64,000 nt of DNA from Rhodococcus oxybenzonivorans (GTDB lineage: Bacteria > Actinomycetota > Actinomycetes > Mycobacteriales > Mycobacteriaceae): assembly GCF_003130705.1 (NCBI RefSeq), contig NZ_CP021354.1:2480001-2544000 (forward strand), given 5' to 3'. A program made the position numbers and the translations under genes. Positions 1 to 8,139 of the stretch are shown here, piece by piece. Position 1 is the first letter of the stretch. Each line of letters starts with the position of its first letter. The notes beneath the pieces were generated by a model. It was not told where the DNA came from and did no database searches. It worked only from the letters and a program-made list of their open reading frames with translations.

Positions 1-903
1 GCTGCCGTAGGAGCCGAGGCGGCTCAGGCGCCGGTAGGCCTCGGGCAGTTCGCTCAGCACCGACTCGATCTGTTCGCTGCCGTCATCGAGAAGCGTTGCC
101 GTGCGGTGCGTTTCGGTGACGACGCCCTGAACGGCCGCTCGGTCATCGAGCAGCAGGTCGGCCAGCGTTGCCGAGCCGTCGTCGAGATGGGCCAGTGCCT
201 CGGCGATCGGCACGCTCTGGCTCGACAGCCGGGTCACCAGTTGCTGGAGCCGGTCGATGATGGTCGAGACCGCACCGCGGTCCTTGCCGATCGACTCGAG
301 CGTGGTGCCGAGCTCGGCGATCACGGCGCCGATCAGCACGTCCCGATCGGCCAGCTGGTTGGTCAGCACGGCGACCTGCTGCAGGATGCCCGTGACGCTG
401 CCGCCCTGGCCCTGCAGCACCCGCAGCAGATCGCCGGAGAGCTGGTCGATCTGTTCGGGTTCCAGCGATCTGGTCAACGGCGCGAGCCCGCCCAGCAGCG
501 CGTCGATATCAAGTGCGGGTTTCGTCTGTTCGACGGGGAAGACCCCGCCTTCGGGCATCGCTTCGGACCTCGCCGGGCCGTTGGTGATCTCGAGGTAGCG
601 ATCACCGAGCAGGTTCTGGTATCGCACCTGCAGGATCGCGTTCTCGGTGATCTGCACGGTGTCCATAACGTCGAACTGGACGTGGGCCCGGCGCCCGTCG
701 AGATCCACCGCGTGCACCCGCCCTACATCGACTCCCGCGATCCGCACTTCCTGGCCCGAGGTGAGTCCGGAGGTGTCGGCGAAGATCGCCTCGTACGGTG
801 TCCGGTTGTCGAGCCGGATCCGGCCGAGCACCAGGATCAGCATCACCAGGACGAAGATCATGGCGACACCGAAGATCCCGAATTTGGCCGTAGTCTTGGT
901 CAT
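1..903 (-). CDS. MCE family protein (second Mce of the operon), 3' end outside the window
   Basis: This is an Mce protein, a subunit of the cell-envelope lipid importer that works with YrbE permeases. Translation from the ATG at 901-903 gives an N-terminal membrane anchor (about residues 8-28, rich in I/V/L/M) followed by the MlaD/Mce domain (about 30-115, with the segment GQEVRIAGVDVGRV) and a long helical region. The start overlaps the stop of the preceding mce gene (ATGA), so the two are translationally coupled. About 300 codons are visible with no stop before base 1, so the gene is incomplete only because of the window edge. The Mce letter cannot be assigned from this fragment. Confidence 0.9.
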   Translation of the reverse strand, partial: MTKTTAKFGIFGVAMIFVLVMLILVLGRIRLDNRTPYEAIFADTSGLTSGQEVRIAGVDVGRVHAVDLDGRRAHVQFDVMDTVQITENAILQVRYQNLLGDRYLEITNGPARSEAMPEGGVFPVEQTKPALDIDALLGGLAPLTRSLEPEQIDQLSGDLLRVLQGQGGSVTGILQQVAVLTNQLADRDVLIGAVIAELGTTLESIGKDRGAVSTIIDRLQQLVTRLSSQSVPIAEALAHLDDGSATLADLLLDDRAAVQGVVTETHRTATLLDDGSEQIESVLSELPEAYRRLSRLGSYGS

Positions 904-2087
904 CGCGGTCCTCCTGGGATGCCGTACAGCAAGAAGTCGAGCACGTTGAGCTGGGCCTGTTTGCCGTCCGGCGCAAAGGGGTTCACCCCGGTGTCGGTGA
1001 CGACGTAGGGCGCGGGTCCGTCGGCGGGGTTCACCGAGGGCAGATGTCCGCACCTGGGTCCGCCACTGGCCGCGACCTTCGGTAGGTTGTCCGGGTTGTG
1101 ATAGGGCGTCTCACCCGCCAGCACCGTTCCGCTGACATTGATGCCGGGAACCGTGCCGCCGATCGCTGTCTCGACCGCAGCCCGTGCCTCGTCCAATCCT
1201 TGGAAGAAGCAGGGAAATTCGGGGGAGTAGTCGCCGAGCAACCCGGTGGTAGGCGCCAGCTCACGCAGCAGGCCGGCGACCGCGGCCCGGTTGTGGTCCA
1301 GCAGCGTGCTGCCTGAGTCACCGAAATCGACGGCGGCGAGGAGGAACCGGTCCAGGTCGTCGGCCTGCTCGACGATCGTCGAGCCGGTGGTGGTCAGGGA
1401 TTCGACCGTGTCGAGCAGGCTCGGCGCCGCTTCCGCGTAGATGTGTGCGACATCCGCGGTGACCCCGAGGTCGCGTTGCAGGTGCTCGAGGCTCGGCCGC
1501 AGCGCGCTCGAGTAGGAGTCGGCGCGCTCGAGCGTACCGCCGATCCGGGCGCCGCGGTCACGTACGGCGTCGGCGAGGGCAGTGAGGGTGGCGTTGAGAT
1601 CCTGGGGCGACACCGCGCGCAGCACCGTCGTCAACCGCTCGAACAGAGTGTTCAGTTCGGGTGTGATTTCGCGGGCATCGATGGTGTCACCGGTGTCGAT
1701 GTTCCGCGTCGAAGGCTGCGCCGGCCGAACGAGATTAATGTATTTGGCGCCGAAGACGGAAGTCGAGTCGATCGTGGCGAGCACATTGTCGGGCACTGCG
1801 TCGACCTGATCGGGGAACAGGTGCATTTCGACCCGGGCATAACCGTCGGTTTCCTCGACCTTTGCGATCCGGCCGACCTGCACGTCGAGCATCTTCACCC
1901 GCGCGCCCGGCTCGAGACTCAGGCCCGAGCGCGGCGTCAGCAGCGCGACATCGACGCTGCGCACGAAGGTCCCGCGGAACTGCAGCGCGACGAACACGGC
2001 GACAACGGCGAGTACGGACAAGAAGGCCACACCGTCGAAGGTGTAGTGCGGTTCCCGTGGTCCGCGCCGCGGCGATCGGCGCTTCAT
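900..2087 (-). CDS. MCE family protein (first Mce of the operon, MceA position)
   Basis: A 395-residue Mce protein. It has a basic N-terminus (KRRSPRRGPR), one transmembrane anchor at about residues 20-40, the Mce/MlaD domain at about 45-125 (including LEPGARVKMLDVQVGRIAKV) and a helical C-terminal half ending near the motif LLYGIPGGPR. Six such proteins normally assemble into a tunnel across the periplasm or cell wall that delivers lipids (mycolates, sterols, fatty acids) to the YrbE permease. Its ATG overlaps the stop of yrbE-B by four bases, and its own stop overlaps the next mce start. Position directly after the two yrbE genes fits MceA. The mce locus number and substrate are unknown. 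Confidence 0.92.
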   Translation of the reverse strand: MKRRSPRRGPREPHYTFDGVAFLSVLAVVAVFVALQFRGTFVRSVDVALLTPRSGLSLEPGARVKMLDVQVGRIAKVEETDGYARVEMHLFPDQVDAVPDNVLATIDSTSVFGAKYINLVRPAQPSTRNIDTGDTIDAREITPELNTLFERLTTVLRAVSPQDLNATLTALADAVRDRGARIGGTLERADSYSSALRPSLEHLQRDLGVTADVAHIYAEAAPSLLDTVESLTTTGSTIVEQADDLDRFLLAAVDFGDSGSTLLDHNRAAVAGLLRELAPTTGLLGDYSPEFPCFFQGLDEARAAVETAIGGTVPGINVSGTVLAGETPYHNPDNLPKVAASGGPRCGHLPSVNPADGPAPYVVTDTGVNPFAPDGKQAQLNVLDFLLYGIPGGPR

Positions 2088-2905
2088 CCGGCGAAGTGGA
2101 AGTTGCCCGACACGCCATAGACGGCCAGGGAGACGGCAAGGGTGACGAACACGACGGCGGCCAGCGACGCGCGCACCGCGCGCCCGACAGCCTCACCGAC
2201 CCCGGCGGGACCGCCCGAGGCGGTGTACCCGAAGTAGGTGTGGATCAGCATGACGACCAGTCCCATCAGAATCGCTTGCAGAAATGACCACAGCAGGTCC
2301 GTCGGTACAAGGAACGACCGGAAGTAGTGGTCGTAGACGCCGCCGGACTGACCCCAGACGACGACCGTGACGGTGCGGCTGGCCAGGAACGACGCGACGA
2401 CCGCCACCCCGTACACGGGAACGATCGCAATCACCCCCGCCACGATGCGGGTCGAGGCGAGATATGGCACCGACTGCACGCCGATAACTTCCAGCGCGTC
2501 GATCTCCTCCGAGATCCGCATGGCGCCCAGTTGCGCCGTCGCGCCCGCGCCGATGGTCGCGGCGAGTCCGACGCCGGCGATCGACGGCGCGGCGATGCGG
2601 ACATTCACGCAGGCCGCGAAGAACCCCGTCAACGCCTCGACACCGATGTCACTCAGTGAGGCGTACCCCTGCAGCGCGACGACCGCACCGGCGGACAACG
2701 TGAGGAAACCACAGATCACTACCGTGCCACCGATCAGTGCCAGCGCACCGGAACCGAGCGCGACCTCGGCGACCAAGCGCAGCGTCTCGCGGGGGAAACG
2801 CCGCACGGCGAATGGTATTTCCAGGATGGCGTCGCGGTAGAAGACCGCTTGCCTGCCGACCTCGTCGAGCGTTCGCTTCGCTCCTGATACTCCGACGATC
2901 GCCAT
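2084..2905 (-). CDS. ABC-type Mce permease YrbE, B subunit
   Basis: A 273-residue MlaE/YrbE permease with about five or six transmembrane segments. The family signature is the stretch around residues 110-150, ATIGAGATAQLGAMRISEEIDALEV, split by the EEIDALEV coupling helix that contacts the MceG-type ATPase. The start at the ATG ending at 2905 was chosen because it shares one base with the stop of the upstream yrbE (TGATG) and gives the usual family length; the open frame extends far upstream but has no homology there. It is membrane-embedded and forms the channel with YrbE-A for Mce-bound lipid. The ATPase partner is not in the window, as is usual for actinobacterial mce loci. Confidence 0.92.
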   Translation of the reverse strand: MAIVGVSGAKRTLDEVGRQAVFYRDAILEIPFAVRRFPRETLRLVAEVALGSGALALIGGTVVICGFLTLSAGAVVALQGYASLSDIGVEALTGFFAACVNVRIAAPSIAGVGLAATIGAGATAQLGAMRISEEIDALEVIGVQSVPYLASTRIVAGVIAIVPVYGVAVVASFLASRTVTVVVWGQSGGVYDHYFRSFLVPTDLLWSFLQAILMGLVVMLIHTYFGYTASGGPAGVGEAVGRAVRASLAAVVFVTLAVSLAVYGVSGNFHFAG

Positions 2906-3672
2906 CAGCGACCTGCTGTCATCTTGATACCGATGGCGGTCGTCACGACGTTGACCAGGAACAACGCCATGAACGCGTAGACGACCGTTTCGTTGACCGC
3001 CTGTCCCACACTCTTGGCGCCGCCCTTGACGGTCAGGCCCCGGTAGCACGCGATCAGGGCCGCGATGAGCCCGAACGAGGCGGCCTTGACCTCCGAGATC
3101 ACCAATTCCGGTACCCCGGTGAGCAGGGGAATTCCGTCGACGAACGCGCCGGGGGTGACGTTCTGGAAGAACACCGAGAAGATGAAGCTGCCGACGATCC
3201 CGATCGCGCAGACCAGCGCGTTGAGCAACAGCGCCACCAGCGTTGAAGCCAGCACCCGGGGCGAGACCAGCCGCACGATCGGGTCGATGCCGAGCACCTC
3301 CATCGCGTCGATCTCCTCGCGGATGGTGCGCGACCCGAGATCGGCGCAGATCGCGGTTGCCCCGGCTCCCGCGACCACCAGCACCGTCACTACCGGTCCC
3401 ACCTGGGTGACCGCGCCGAGCGTGGCACCCGCGCCCGCCACATCCGAGGAACCGAATTCGGCGGCGAGGATATTGAAGGTGAAGCTGATCAACGCGGTGA
3501 ACGGCAGCGCGACGAGCAGCGTCGGCAGCAACGACACCCGCACGATGAACCAGCACTGGCTGATGAACTCGCGCCATTGGAACGGCCACACCATCATTCC
3601 GCGGAAGGCGTCGGCCGACATGGCGAAGAACTCGCCGAGCAGAGTCAACGGGCGCGCAACGGGATTCGTCAT
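2905..3672 (-). CDS. ABC-type Mce permease YrbE, A subunit
   Basis: A 255-residue YrbE/MlaE permease, the first permease of the mce operon. It carries the family core around residues 115-150, with AGAGATAICADLGSRTIREEIDAMEVLGI, where EEIDAMEV is the ATPase-coupling helix, and about five hydrophobic spans. The ATG ending at 3672 overlaps the stop of the preceding B-4DMT-type gene (ATGA), which fixes the start. It pairs with YrbE-B to form the inner-membrane part of the lipid importer. The order of small membrane gene, yrbE-A, yrbE-B, mce, mce indicates that this is the promoter-proximal end of the operon. Confidence 0.92.
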   Translation of the reverse strand: MTNPVARPLTLLGEFFAMSADAFRGMMVWPFQWREFISQCWFIVRVSLLPTLLVALPFTALISFTFNILAAEFGSSDVAGAGATLGAVTQVGPVVTVLVVAGAGATAICADLGSRTIREEIDAMEVLGIDPIVRLVSPRVLASTLVALLLNALVCAIGIVGSFIFSVFFQNVTPGAFVDGIPLLTGVPELVISEVKAASFGLIAALIACYRGLTVKGGAKSVGQAVNETVVYAFMALFLVNVVTTAIGIKMTAGR

Positions 3673-4037
3673 CGCGCCCGCCGCTTCTTGCCTGCCGCGC
3701 CGCGCAGGCCCGCCACAGCGGCGACGAAGACGAGCAGCAGTGTCCAGGCCGCGCCGGCGGTGAGTTCGAACGGCAGCGAGTTGATCCGGTAGACCGGAAC
3801 CCCACCGCGGGCGAGTAACCACGCCGCCGCCCCGGCGGCGACACCGGCGACCACGGCCGCCGCCAGCCAGCGCAGCGTCGGGTCGGCATCGGGCGCCCGG
3901 TCGGCGCGCTTTCCGTCCCACGCTCCCCACGCCGCCGCCGCCCCGACGACGACAACGGCGCCCGCGCCACGGAACCACGCCCCGTGCTGTGGCCAGGTGT
4001 CGAGCAGGGAACCGATGAGCACCCGCACCGACACCAT
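3669..4037 (-). CDS. B-4DMT-like small membrane protein leading the mce operon
   Basis: A small hydrophobic protein with about four membrane spans and the internal pattern WGAWDG..AD..PDADPTLRWLAAAVVAGV, resembling the actinobacterial B-4DMT transporter family often found near mce genes. Its stop overlaps the yrbE-A start. The ATG ending at 4037 gives 122 residues, but similarity seems to begin about 15 residues earlier (IVRGAGCAAV), where the only candidate starts are a CTG in frame or a GTG one codon before this ATG; the true start is uncertain. The frame stays open to 4325, but that part looks non-coding. Function within lipid import is unknown. Confidence 0.6.
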   Translation of the reverse strand: MVSVRVLIGSLLDTWPQHGAWFRGAGAVVVVGAAAAWGAWDGKRADRAPDADPTLRWLAAAVVAGVAAGAAAWLLARGGVPVYRINSLPFELTAGAAWTLLLVFVAAVAGLRGAAGKKRRAR

Positions 4038-4433
4038 CACCGCGGCACACCCGGCGCCACGGACGATCCGGGGATCGCCCAGCCTACGGGCGAAGTTGGC
4101 GGGCGCACCGGTTTTTGGGTGGGTGCCGTGTCGGGTCAGGACAGGACTGCTCGGTATCAGCACTACGGTTTCCTCGCGATCGGGCGGCAACGCGCGGGAC
4201 AGGGCATCGAGCGGTGAGAACAAAACCTTGGTGCGCAAGAGATTTCGGGGCGTCGATTGCTTCTCGGCGACATCGATCTGGCGGCGGGGAATCGGCTGCC
4301 GGTTCACGGACCCAGCCCTCGGCACCCGCCGGTTTCGACGTAGCGCATGTCACAGTAGGCAACTGTTCTGAGCTGGACCATATGCCGACCGCACGAAATT
4401 GGGGTCCCCGTTCGTGCGATGAGCACCAAGGAG
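4038..4433. other. Intergenic region between the PucR gene and the mce operon
   Basis: About 400 bases with no supported gene. Both flanking transcription units read on the minus strand, so this stretch should hold the mce operon promoter and the PucR terminator. The only clear structure is the inverted repeat at 4390-4418. I do not find a convincing -35/-10 pair, and the operator motif seen in the catabolic promoters downstream is absent here. Confidence 0.6.
4390..4418 (-). terminator. Inverted repeat downstream of the PucR gene (probable terminator)
   Basis: CGCACGAA at 4390-4397 is matched by TTCGTGCG at 4411-4418, and the spacer holds a nested GGGG-T-CCCC palindrome. It begins 16 bases beyond the PucR stop on the minus strand. 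No T-tract follows, which is common in high-GC actinobacteria. Its symmetry also allows it to be a regulator binding site for the mce promoter. Confidence 0.5.
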
Positions 4434-5708
4434 TCAGTTGTCCTCGGGCCTGCTCAGCACGGTCGAACCCAGCCAGCGGCAGGCCTGCAACGCGAGCTGG
4501 ATGTCGAGCACGATCGCCGGATCCTCGAAGTCGTGTCCCAACCGCTCCGCGGCCTGCTGGAGCCGGTACTGAATCGTGTTGCGGTGCAGATGCATCGCGT
4601 CCGCGGCCGCGGTGTAGCTGCGACCGCACGACAGGAAAGTCAGCAGAGTCTCGCGCAGCCAGCAGTCGCGTTCCCCATCGGCCGCCAGGTCGCCGAGTGT
4701 GCGGCGCACAAACCACCGCAGTGCGTCGATGTCGTCGGTCATGAGGGCCAGCGGCGTGATCTGGGCATAGGCGACGACCCGGCGACGGCCCGCGCAGGCG
4801 AGGGCCACGCGCTGGGCACGGGTGGCCTGCAGATGTGAACGCCGGAAACCGTTCTCGCCGCGACCGGGGTCGCCGAGCGCCAAGCGGACGCCGAGGCCAT
4901 GCTCGGCCAGCGCCGCTTCCATCGCCTCGACGTCGAACGGCTCGTTGCCGCGCAGCGGAATCCACAGCCTGACCTCGTGCTCATCGGTCGGCACCATCAG
5001 TGGATGGCCTGTCGCACCGACGTACTTGGCCAGCAGCGAGCGCGTCTCGTCGAACAGGGTCAGCGCGTCGCGGGTGGACACCGACTCGTCGAGCCACGCC
5101 GCGACCGCGAGGTGGACGGTGTCGAGCCGATATCCCAGGGCTTGCTCGGCGTGGTGCACTTCGGCACCCGCTCCCGTCAGTAGCGTCTCGACCCACTGCC
5201 TGTGCAACCCGCTGCGGCTGCTCACCCACCTGTCCCGCTCGGCCTCGTAGACCTCACCGACCTGTTCGAGCATGCGGTCGATCCACAACGCGGTGCGGTT
5301 GACCAACGCGATGATGGCTTGCGGACTCGCCTCGGGGCCGAGGGTGAGGGCGAAGCTCATCGCCTGATCGAGGAAGTCGGTCTGCGCCATCCGGTAGGCG
5401 CGGATCACCACGGTGATGGAGACATCCCGTTGGGCGAGGACCCGCAGAAACGAACGCACCGGCAGGGGCAGCTGGATATCGGCTTCGCCGACGGCATCGT
5501 CGAGGAATTCGATCACCGCGATCACGTCCTCGACGATGCTGGCCTCCAGCAGGGCGGCCATCCGCTCGTCTTCGGTGAGCTCGGGCAGTTCCGAACGCGC
5601 CGAGGTCATCAGGTCGGCGACGAACGCCTCCATCCGGTGGCCCATCTCCAGGGCAACCGGTCGAAGGATGTTGTCTCCCCGAGAAATACCGCCAATAGAT
5701 GTCGTCAT
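4434..5708 (-). CDS. PucR/CdaR-family transcriptional regulator
   Basis: A 424-residue regulator of the PucR class. The C-terminus holds the diagnostic helix-turn-helix (SYTAAADAMHLHRNTIQYRL, then QQAAERLGHD); the middle is a GGDEF-like domain and the N-terminus is an all-helical sensory region. Such proteins often control degradation of the product of an adjacent locus. The start at 5708 (ATG ACG ACA) gives family-like length but lies inside the 3' remnant of a degraded monooxygenase gene. An alternative internal ATG (MGHRMEAF, about 22 codons in) could be the ancestral start. It is the first intact gene on the mce side of the catabolic island; whether it regulates mce or the island is not shown. 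Confidence 0.85.
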   Translation of the reverse strand: MTTSIGGISRGDNILRPVALEMGHRMEAFVADLMTSARSELPELTEDERMAALLEASIVEDVIAVIEFLDDAVGEADIQLPLPVRSFLRVLAQRDVSITVVIRAYRMAQTDFLDQAMSFALTLGPEASPQAIIALVNRTALWIDRMLEQVGEVYEAERDRWVSSRSGLHRQWVETLLTGAGAEVHHAEQALGYRLDTVHLAVAAWLDESVSTRDALTLFDETRSLLAKYVGATGHPLMVPTDEHEVRLWIPLRGNEPFDVEAMEAALAEHGLGVRLALGDPGRGENGFRRSHLQATRAQRVALACAGRRRVVAYAQITPLALMTDDIDALRWFVRRTLGDLAADGERDCWLRETLLTFLSCGRSYTAAADAMHLHRNTIQYRLQQAAERLGHDFEDPAIVLDIQLALQACRWLGSTVLSRPEDN

Positions 5709-6192
5709 GGATCCGGCCGATCTTGCGGTCGACCTTTTCGCCGCCGAGCAGCACACCGGGGTAGCCGCGGTAGGCGAGTGCGGTGCACATGCGCCAGTAT
5801 TTGCCGACCCCGCCGACATGGCCGAGGAACGTGGACAGTTTGCCGACCATATTGGATCCGCGCTACCAGGAGTCGGTGGCGTAGAGGGTCTTGCCGACGA
5901 TGTCCTCGCAGATCGTCACCCAATTCGTCCTGCGCTTCGGGGGTCCCCTCGATGATTTCGACGCCCTCGGTGCGAGCGTGCTCGATCAGGTCGGTGACCC
6001 GGTCGACCGCCTTGAAGAACGTCGAAAGCCCGGTCGGTGACGGGGCGATCGGGAATGCCGTCGACTTCGAGGGCGAATCTCGAAGCCGGCGAACGACCAG
6101 TTGTGTTGCTTGGCCTGGTAGGCGACGTAGCGGCCGGAGAAGCCCGCTCCGACACAGATGACGTCGAGCGGTTCGGAGGTGGAGTGTGCCAT
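5695..6192 (-). pseudogene. Degraded Baeyer-Villiger monooxygenase (FAD) gene remnant
   Basis: Pieces of a flavin BVMO in three frames. From the ATG at 6192 the N-terminus reads DVICVGAGFSGRYVAYQAKQ (FAD Rossmann motif), then jumps to GIPDRPVTDRAFDV, then to VTDLIEHARTEGVEIIEGTP and finally to GHVGGVGKYWRMC with RGYPGVLL and GRIHDDIY. Each piece aligns in order with the intact BVMO at 18608-20272, so about two thirds of the gene is deleted. A TAG at 5863-5865 replaces the Tyr codon of the SWYRGSN motif. It keeps its own promoter and operator-like sequence upstream (6265-6322). The start codon of the PucR gene lies in its last codons. Confidence 0.88.
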
Positions 6193-6264
6193 GGGAGTGC
6201 CGTCGGGGTGTCCGGATGCGTGTGCATCGTGCAGGGGACAGGGATGCGGTGGGCGCATGACCAC

Positions 6265-6322
6265 TGATCATATGACTATGACAAGTGACGCATAAATTAT
6301 TGCCGGTTTCGCCAGTCGTCAA
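6265..6322 (-). promoter_or_regulatory. Promoter and operator-like site of the BVMO remnant (site a)
   Basis: On the minus strand TTGACG (6317-6322), a 17-base spacer and TAATTT (6294-6299) form a good sigma-70-type promoter. Just downstream, bases 6265-6289 read, on the minus strand, GTCACTTGTCATAGTCATAT followed by GATCA. The AGTCATATGATCA core is identical to that upstream of the intact BVMO (site e), and the ACTTGTCATAGTCA part is shared with site d. The position after the -10 suits a repressor operator. Confidence 0.7.
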
Positions 6323-6356
6323 CAGGAGCTCGCTCGCGCCCATCGCGGTGACCCAG

Positions 6357-7325
6357 CTAGCCGCGCGGAAGCTTGCACAGGTACTGGCATACCTCGTCGA
6401 CCGCCTGCTTCGCCTGCGCGAACACGCCGATTTCGGTAATGAAGCCGTGGAAGACGCCGGTATGTCTCGTCAGGGAGACGGGGACGCCGTCGCGCCGCAG
6501 CCGCTGCCCGTATGCCTCGGCGTCGTCCCGAATCGGGTCGACCTCCGCGGTGATGATCAGCGCGGGCGGCAGATCACGCAGCGACTCGGCACGCAAAGGG
6601 GCTGCGAGGTGGTCACCGCCCGGGTGGTCCACACCGACGTACTGCTCCCAGAACCAGCGTGCGTCGGAGGCGCTGAGCAGTGGCGCGTCGGCGAATTCCG
6701 ACCACGACCGCGCGGTGAACGTGTCGTCGACAGCGGGGTAGGCGAGCACCTGCGCCACGGGCAGGGCGCTGCCTTCCTCGCGTCGGTGCAGGCACAGGGC
6801 GGCGGCGAGGTTGCCACCCGCGGAGTCGCCGCCGACCGCGATCCTTTCCCGGTCGATGCCTAGCTCCGGCGCTCTCCGGGTCAGCCACGCGTAGGCGTCG
6901 ATGCAGTCTTCGAGCGCTGCCGGGTACGGGTTCTCCGGAGCCAGGCGGTATTCCAGGGACACGACCGTCCAGCCGCCCGACCCCGCGGCGATCGCGCGAC
7001 ACAGCTCGTCGGCCCCGTCCAGGGTGCCCAGGACGAAGCCACCGCCGTGTAGGTAGACGAGGGCGGGACCGGAGCCGCCGGAAACGGCGCCGTCCGCGCG
7101 GTACACGCGGGCCCCGATCGCACCCGCTCGGGTCGGCACGGTCAGCTGTTCGACATGGTCGAGCGGCGTGATCGACTCGCCGGACGGAGCCGTGTTCAGA
7201 AGCGCCCTGGTCTGCTGTGGACCCAGCTCGCGGGCGGGTTTCTGCAGAACGCGCGTGATCAACCGGGCCGCAGCCTGGGCATCGTCGTCGAGCAGACTCC
7301 ACCAGGCGGGAGCGTCGTCGTTCAT
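6357..7325 (-). CDS. Alpha/beta hydrolase, hormone-sensitive-lipase-type esterase
   Basis: A 322-residue alpha/beta hydrolase-3 family protein. The oxyanion-hole motif is YLHGGGF (about residue 95), the nucleophile elbow GDSAGG (about 170), and the acid/base partners lie near AEVDPIRDD and VFHGF in the last 60 residues. Family members hydrolyse carboxylic esters and some lactones; in this setting hydrolysis of a Baeyer-Villiger ester or lactone is an attractive but unproven role. The ATG ending at 7325 was chosen because homology begins there; the frame extends far upstream through the divergent promoter. Site b lies in the 154-base gap it shares with the divergent SCP2-like gene. Confidence 0.88.
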   Translation of the reverse strand: MNDDAPAWWSLLDDDAQAAARLITRVLQKPARELGPQQTRALLNTAPSGESITPLDHVEQLTVPTRAGAIGARVYRADGAVSGGSGPALVYLHGGGFVLGTLDGADELCRAIAAGSGGWTVVSLEYRLAPENPYPAALEDCIDAYAWLTRRAPELGIDRERIAVGGDSAGGNLAAALCLHRREEGSALPVAQVLAYPAVDDTFTARSWSEFADAPLLSASDARWFWEQYVGVDHPGGDHLAAPLRAESLRDLPPALIITAEVDPIRDDAEAYGQRLRRDGVPVSLTRHTGVFHGFITEIGVFAQAKQAVDEVCQYLCKLPRG

Positions 7326-7373
7326 TTCGAAACCTCGCAAGTCATTGACAGGAAGTGATCTGTACCTCACCAT

Positions 7374-7402
7374 CATAGTCATACGACCAAGACAAATGAC
7401 TG
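7374..7402. promoter_or_regulatory. Operator-like site b in the divergent esterase / SCP2-like promoter region
   Basis: CATAGTCATACGACC followed by AAGACAAATGACTG contains CATAGTCAT and, 12 bases later, ATGACT. This is an imperfect inverted arrangement of the half-sites seen in sites a, c, d and e. A further AGTCA-like element occurs nearby (AAGTCATTGACA, about 7339-7350). The site can serve both divergent genes. No convincing -35/-10 pair was assigned. Confidence 0.5.
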
Positions 7403-7479
7403 TAAGTCGGAGTTTCTGCGGATGCACTGCTGACGGTGAACCGCGCAACACGATCTTGTCGAACTGAAAGGACAACAAG

Positions 7480-8139
7480 ATGACCGAAACGACGATCGGT
7501 CCCGCGACGCGCGGGGCTGACGCGGTCGGCGGGGTCGACATTCGGATCGAGGACGACGCGAGTCCGATCGTCCGGCTGATCGGCCGCACGATCACCGATT
7601 CCGTCCGGGCTGACGGCTCCGTTCCGGGGTCGGTGGAAGGCACAGTCGCCGTCCGCTCCCACGACACCCCGCAGGCCGCGACGATCAGCATCTCCCAGGG
7701 AGCAATCGCGGTGTCGAGTGGTGTGTTCGTCGAGCCTGACGTCACCCTGACCGTCGACCTGAACGGCCGGTTCACCCTGGTCGGAAAGCCCCTCGGCGCA
7801 GGCGATCTCGCTGTCGCGGCGCGTGCGCTGCTGTCGCCGCCGCTGCCGGATTGGAAGGCTGCCGCGGATTCATTCTGGGCCGCGGCCCGGTCGGTGCCGG
7901 GCATACCGGACATGCTCATTGCGATCACCGAGGGCTCCGACGGGCTGGATCAGCACGTCGTCGGCGAGGGCGAGAGCCATTACGTCATCGCCGGCCCGCC
8001 GGAGCTGCTGGCCGGCATCTTCTCGGGCGCCGACGACCTGATCGCCGCACTGTCCACCGGCCTGATCGGCGTCCGCGGCACATTCTCTCAGCTGTCGGTC
8101 CTGGTCGCCGCATCCTGGAAGGTTCGTTACGATGTCTGA
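7480..8139 (+). CDS. SCP2-like (sterol-carrier-fold) protein upstream of the gamma-glutamylamide synthetase
   Basis: A 219-residue soluble protein without signal peptide. Two segments resemble the SCP2 sterol-binding fold: about residues 65-95 (ISQGAIAVSSGVFVEPDVTL) and about 165-210 (PELLAGIFSGADDLIAALSTG then VRGTFSQLSVL). SCP2 domains bind lipids or acyl-CoA. The ATG is preceded by an AAAGGA ribosome site. The last eight bases overlap the next gene, so it is probably co-translated with the glutamine-synthetase-like enzyme; a role as substrate-binding partner is inference. The family assignment rests on pattern only and the protein could be a different alpha/beta fold. Confidence 0.55.
   Translation: MTETTIGPATRGADAVGGVDIRIEDDASPIVRLIGRTITDSVRADGSVPGSVEGTVAVRSHDTPQAATISISQGAIAVSSGVFVEPDVTLTVDLNGRFTLVGKPLGAGDLAVAARALLSPPLPDWKAAADSFWAAARSVPGIPDMLIAITEGSDGLDQHVVGEGESHYVIAGPPELLAGIFSGADDLIAALSTGLIGVRGTFSQLSVLVAASWKVRYDV

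Noticed and set aside
4038..4325. Upstream extension of the B-4DMT-like gene to 218 residues
   Set aside because: The added part has no membrane or family pattern and reads like non-coding high-GC sequence.
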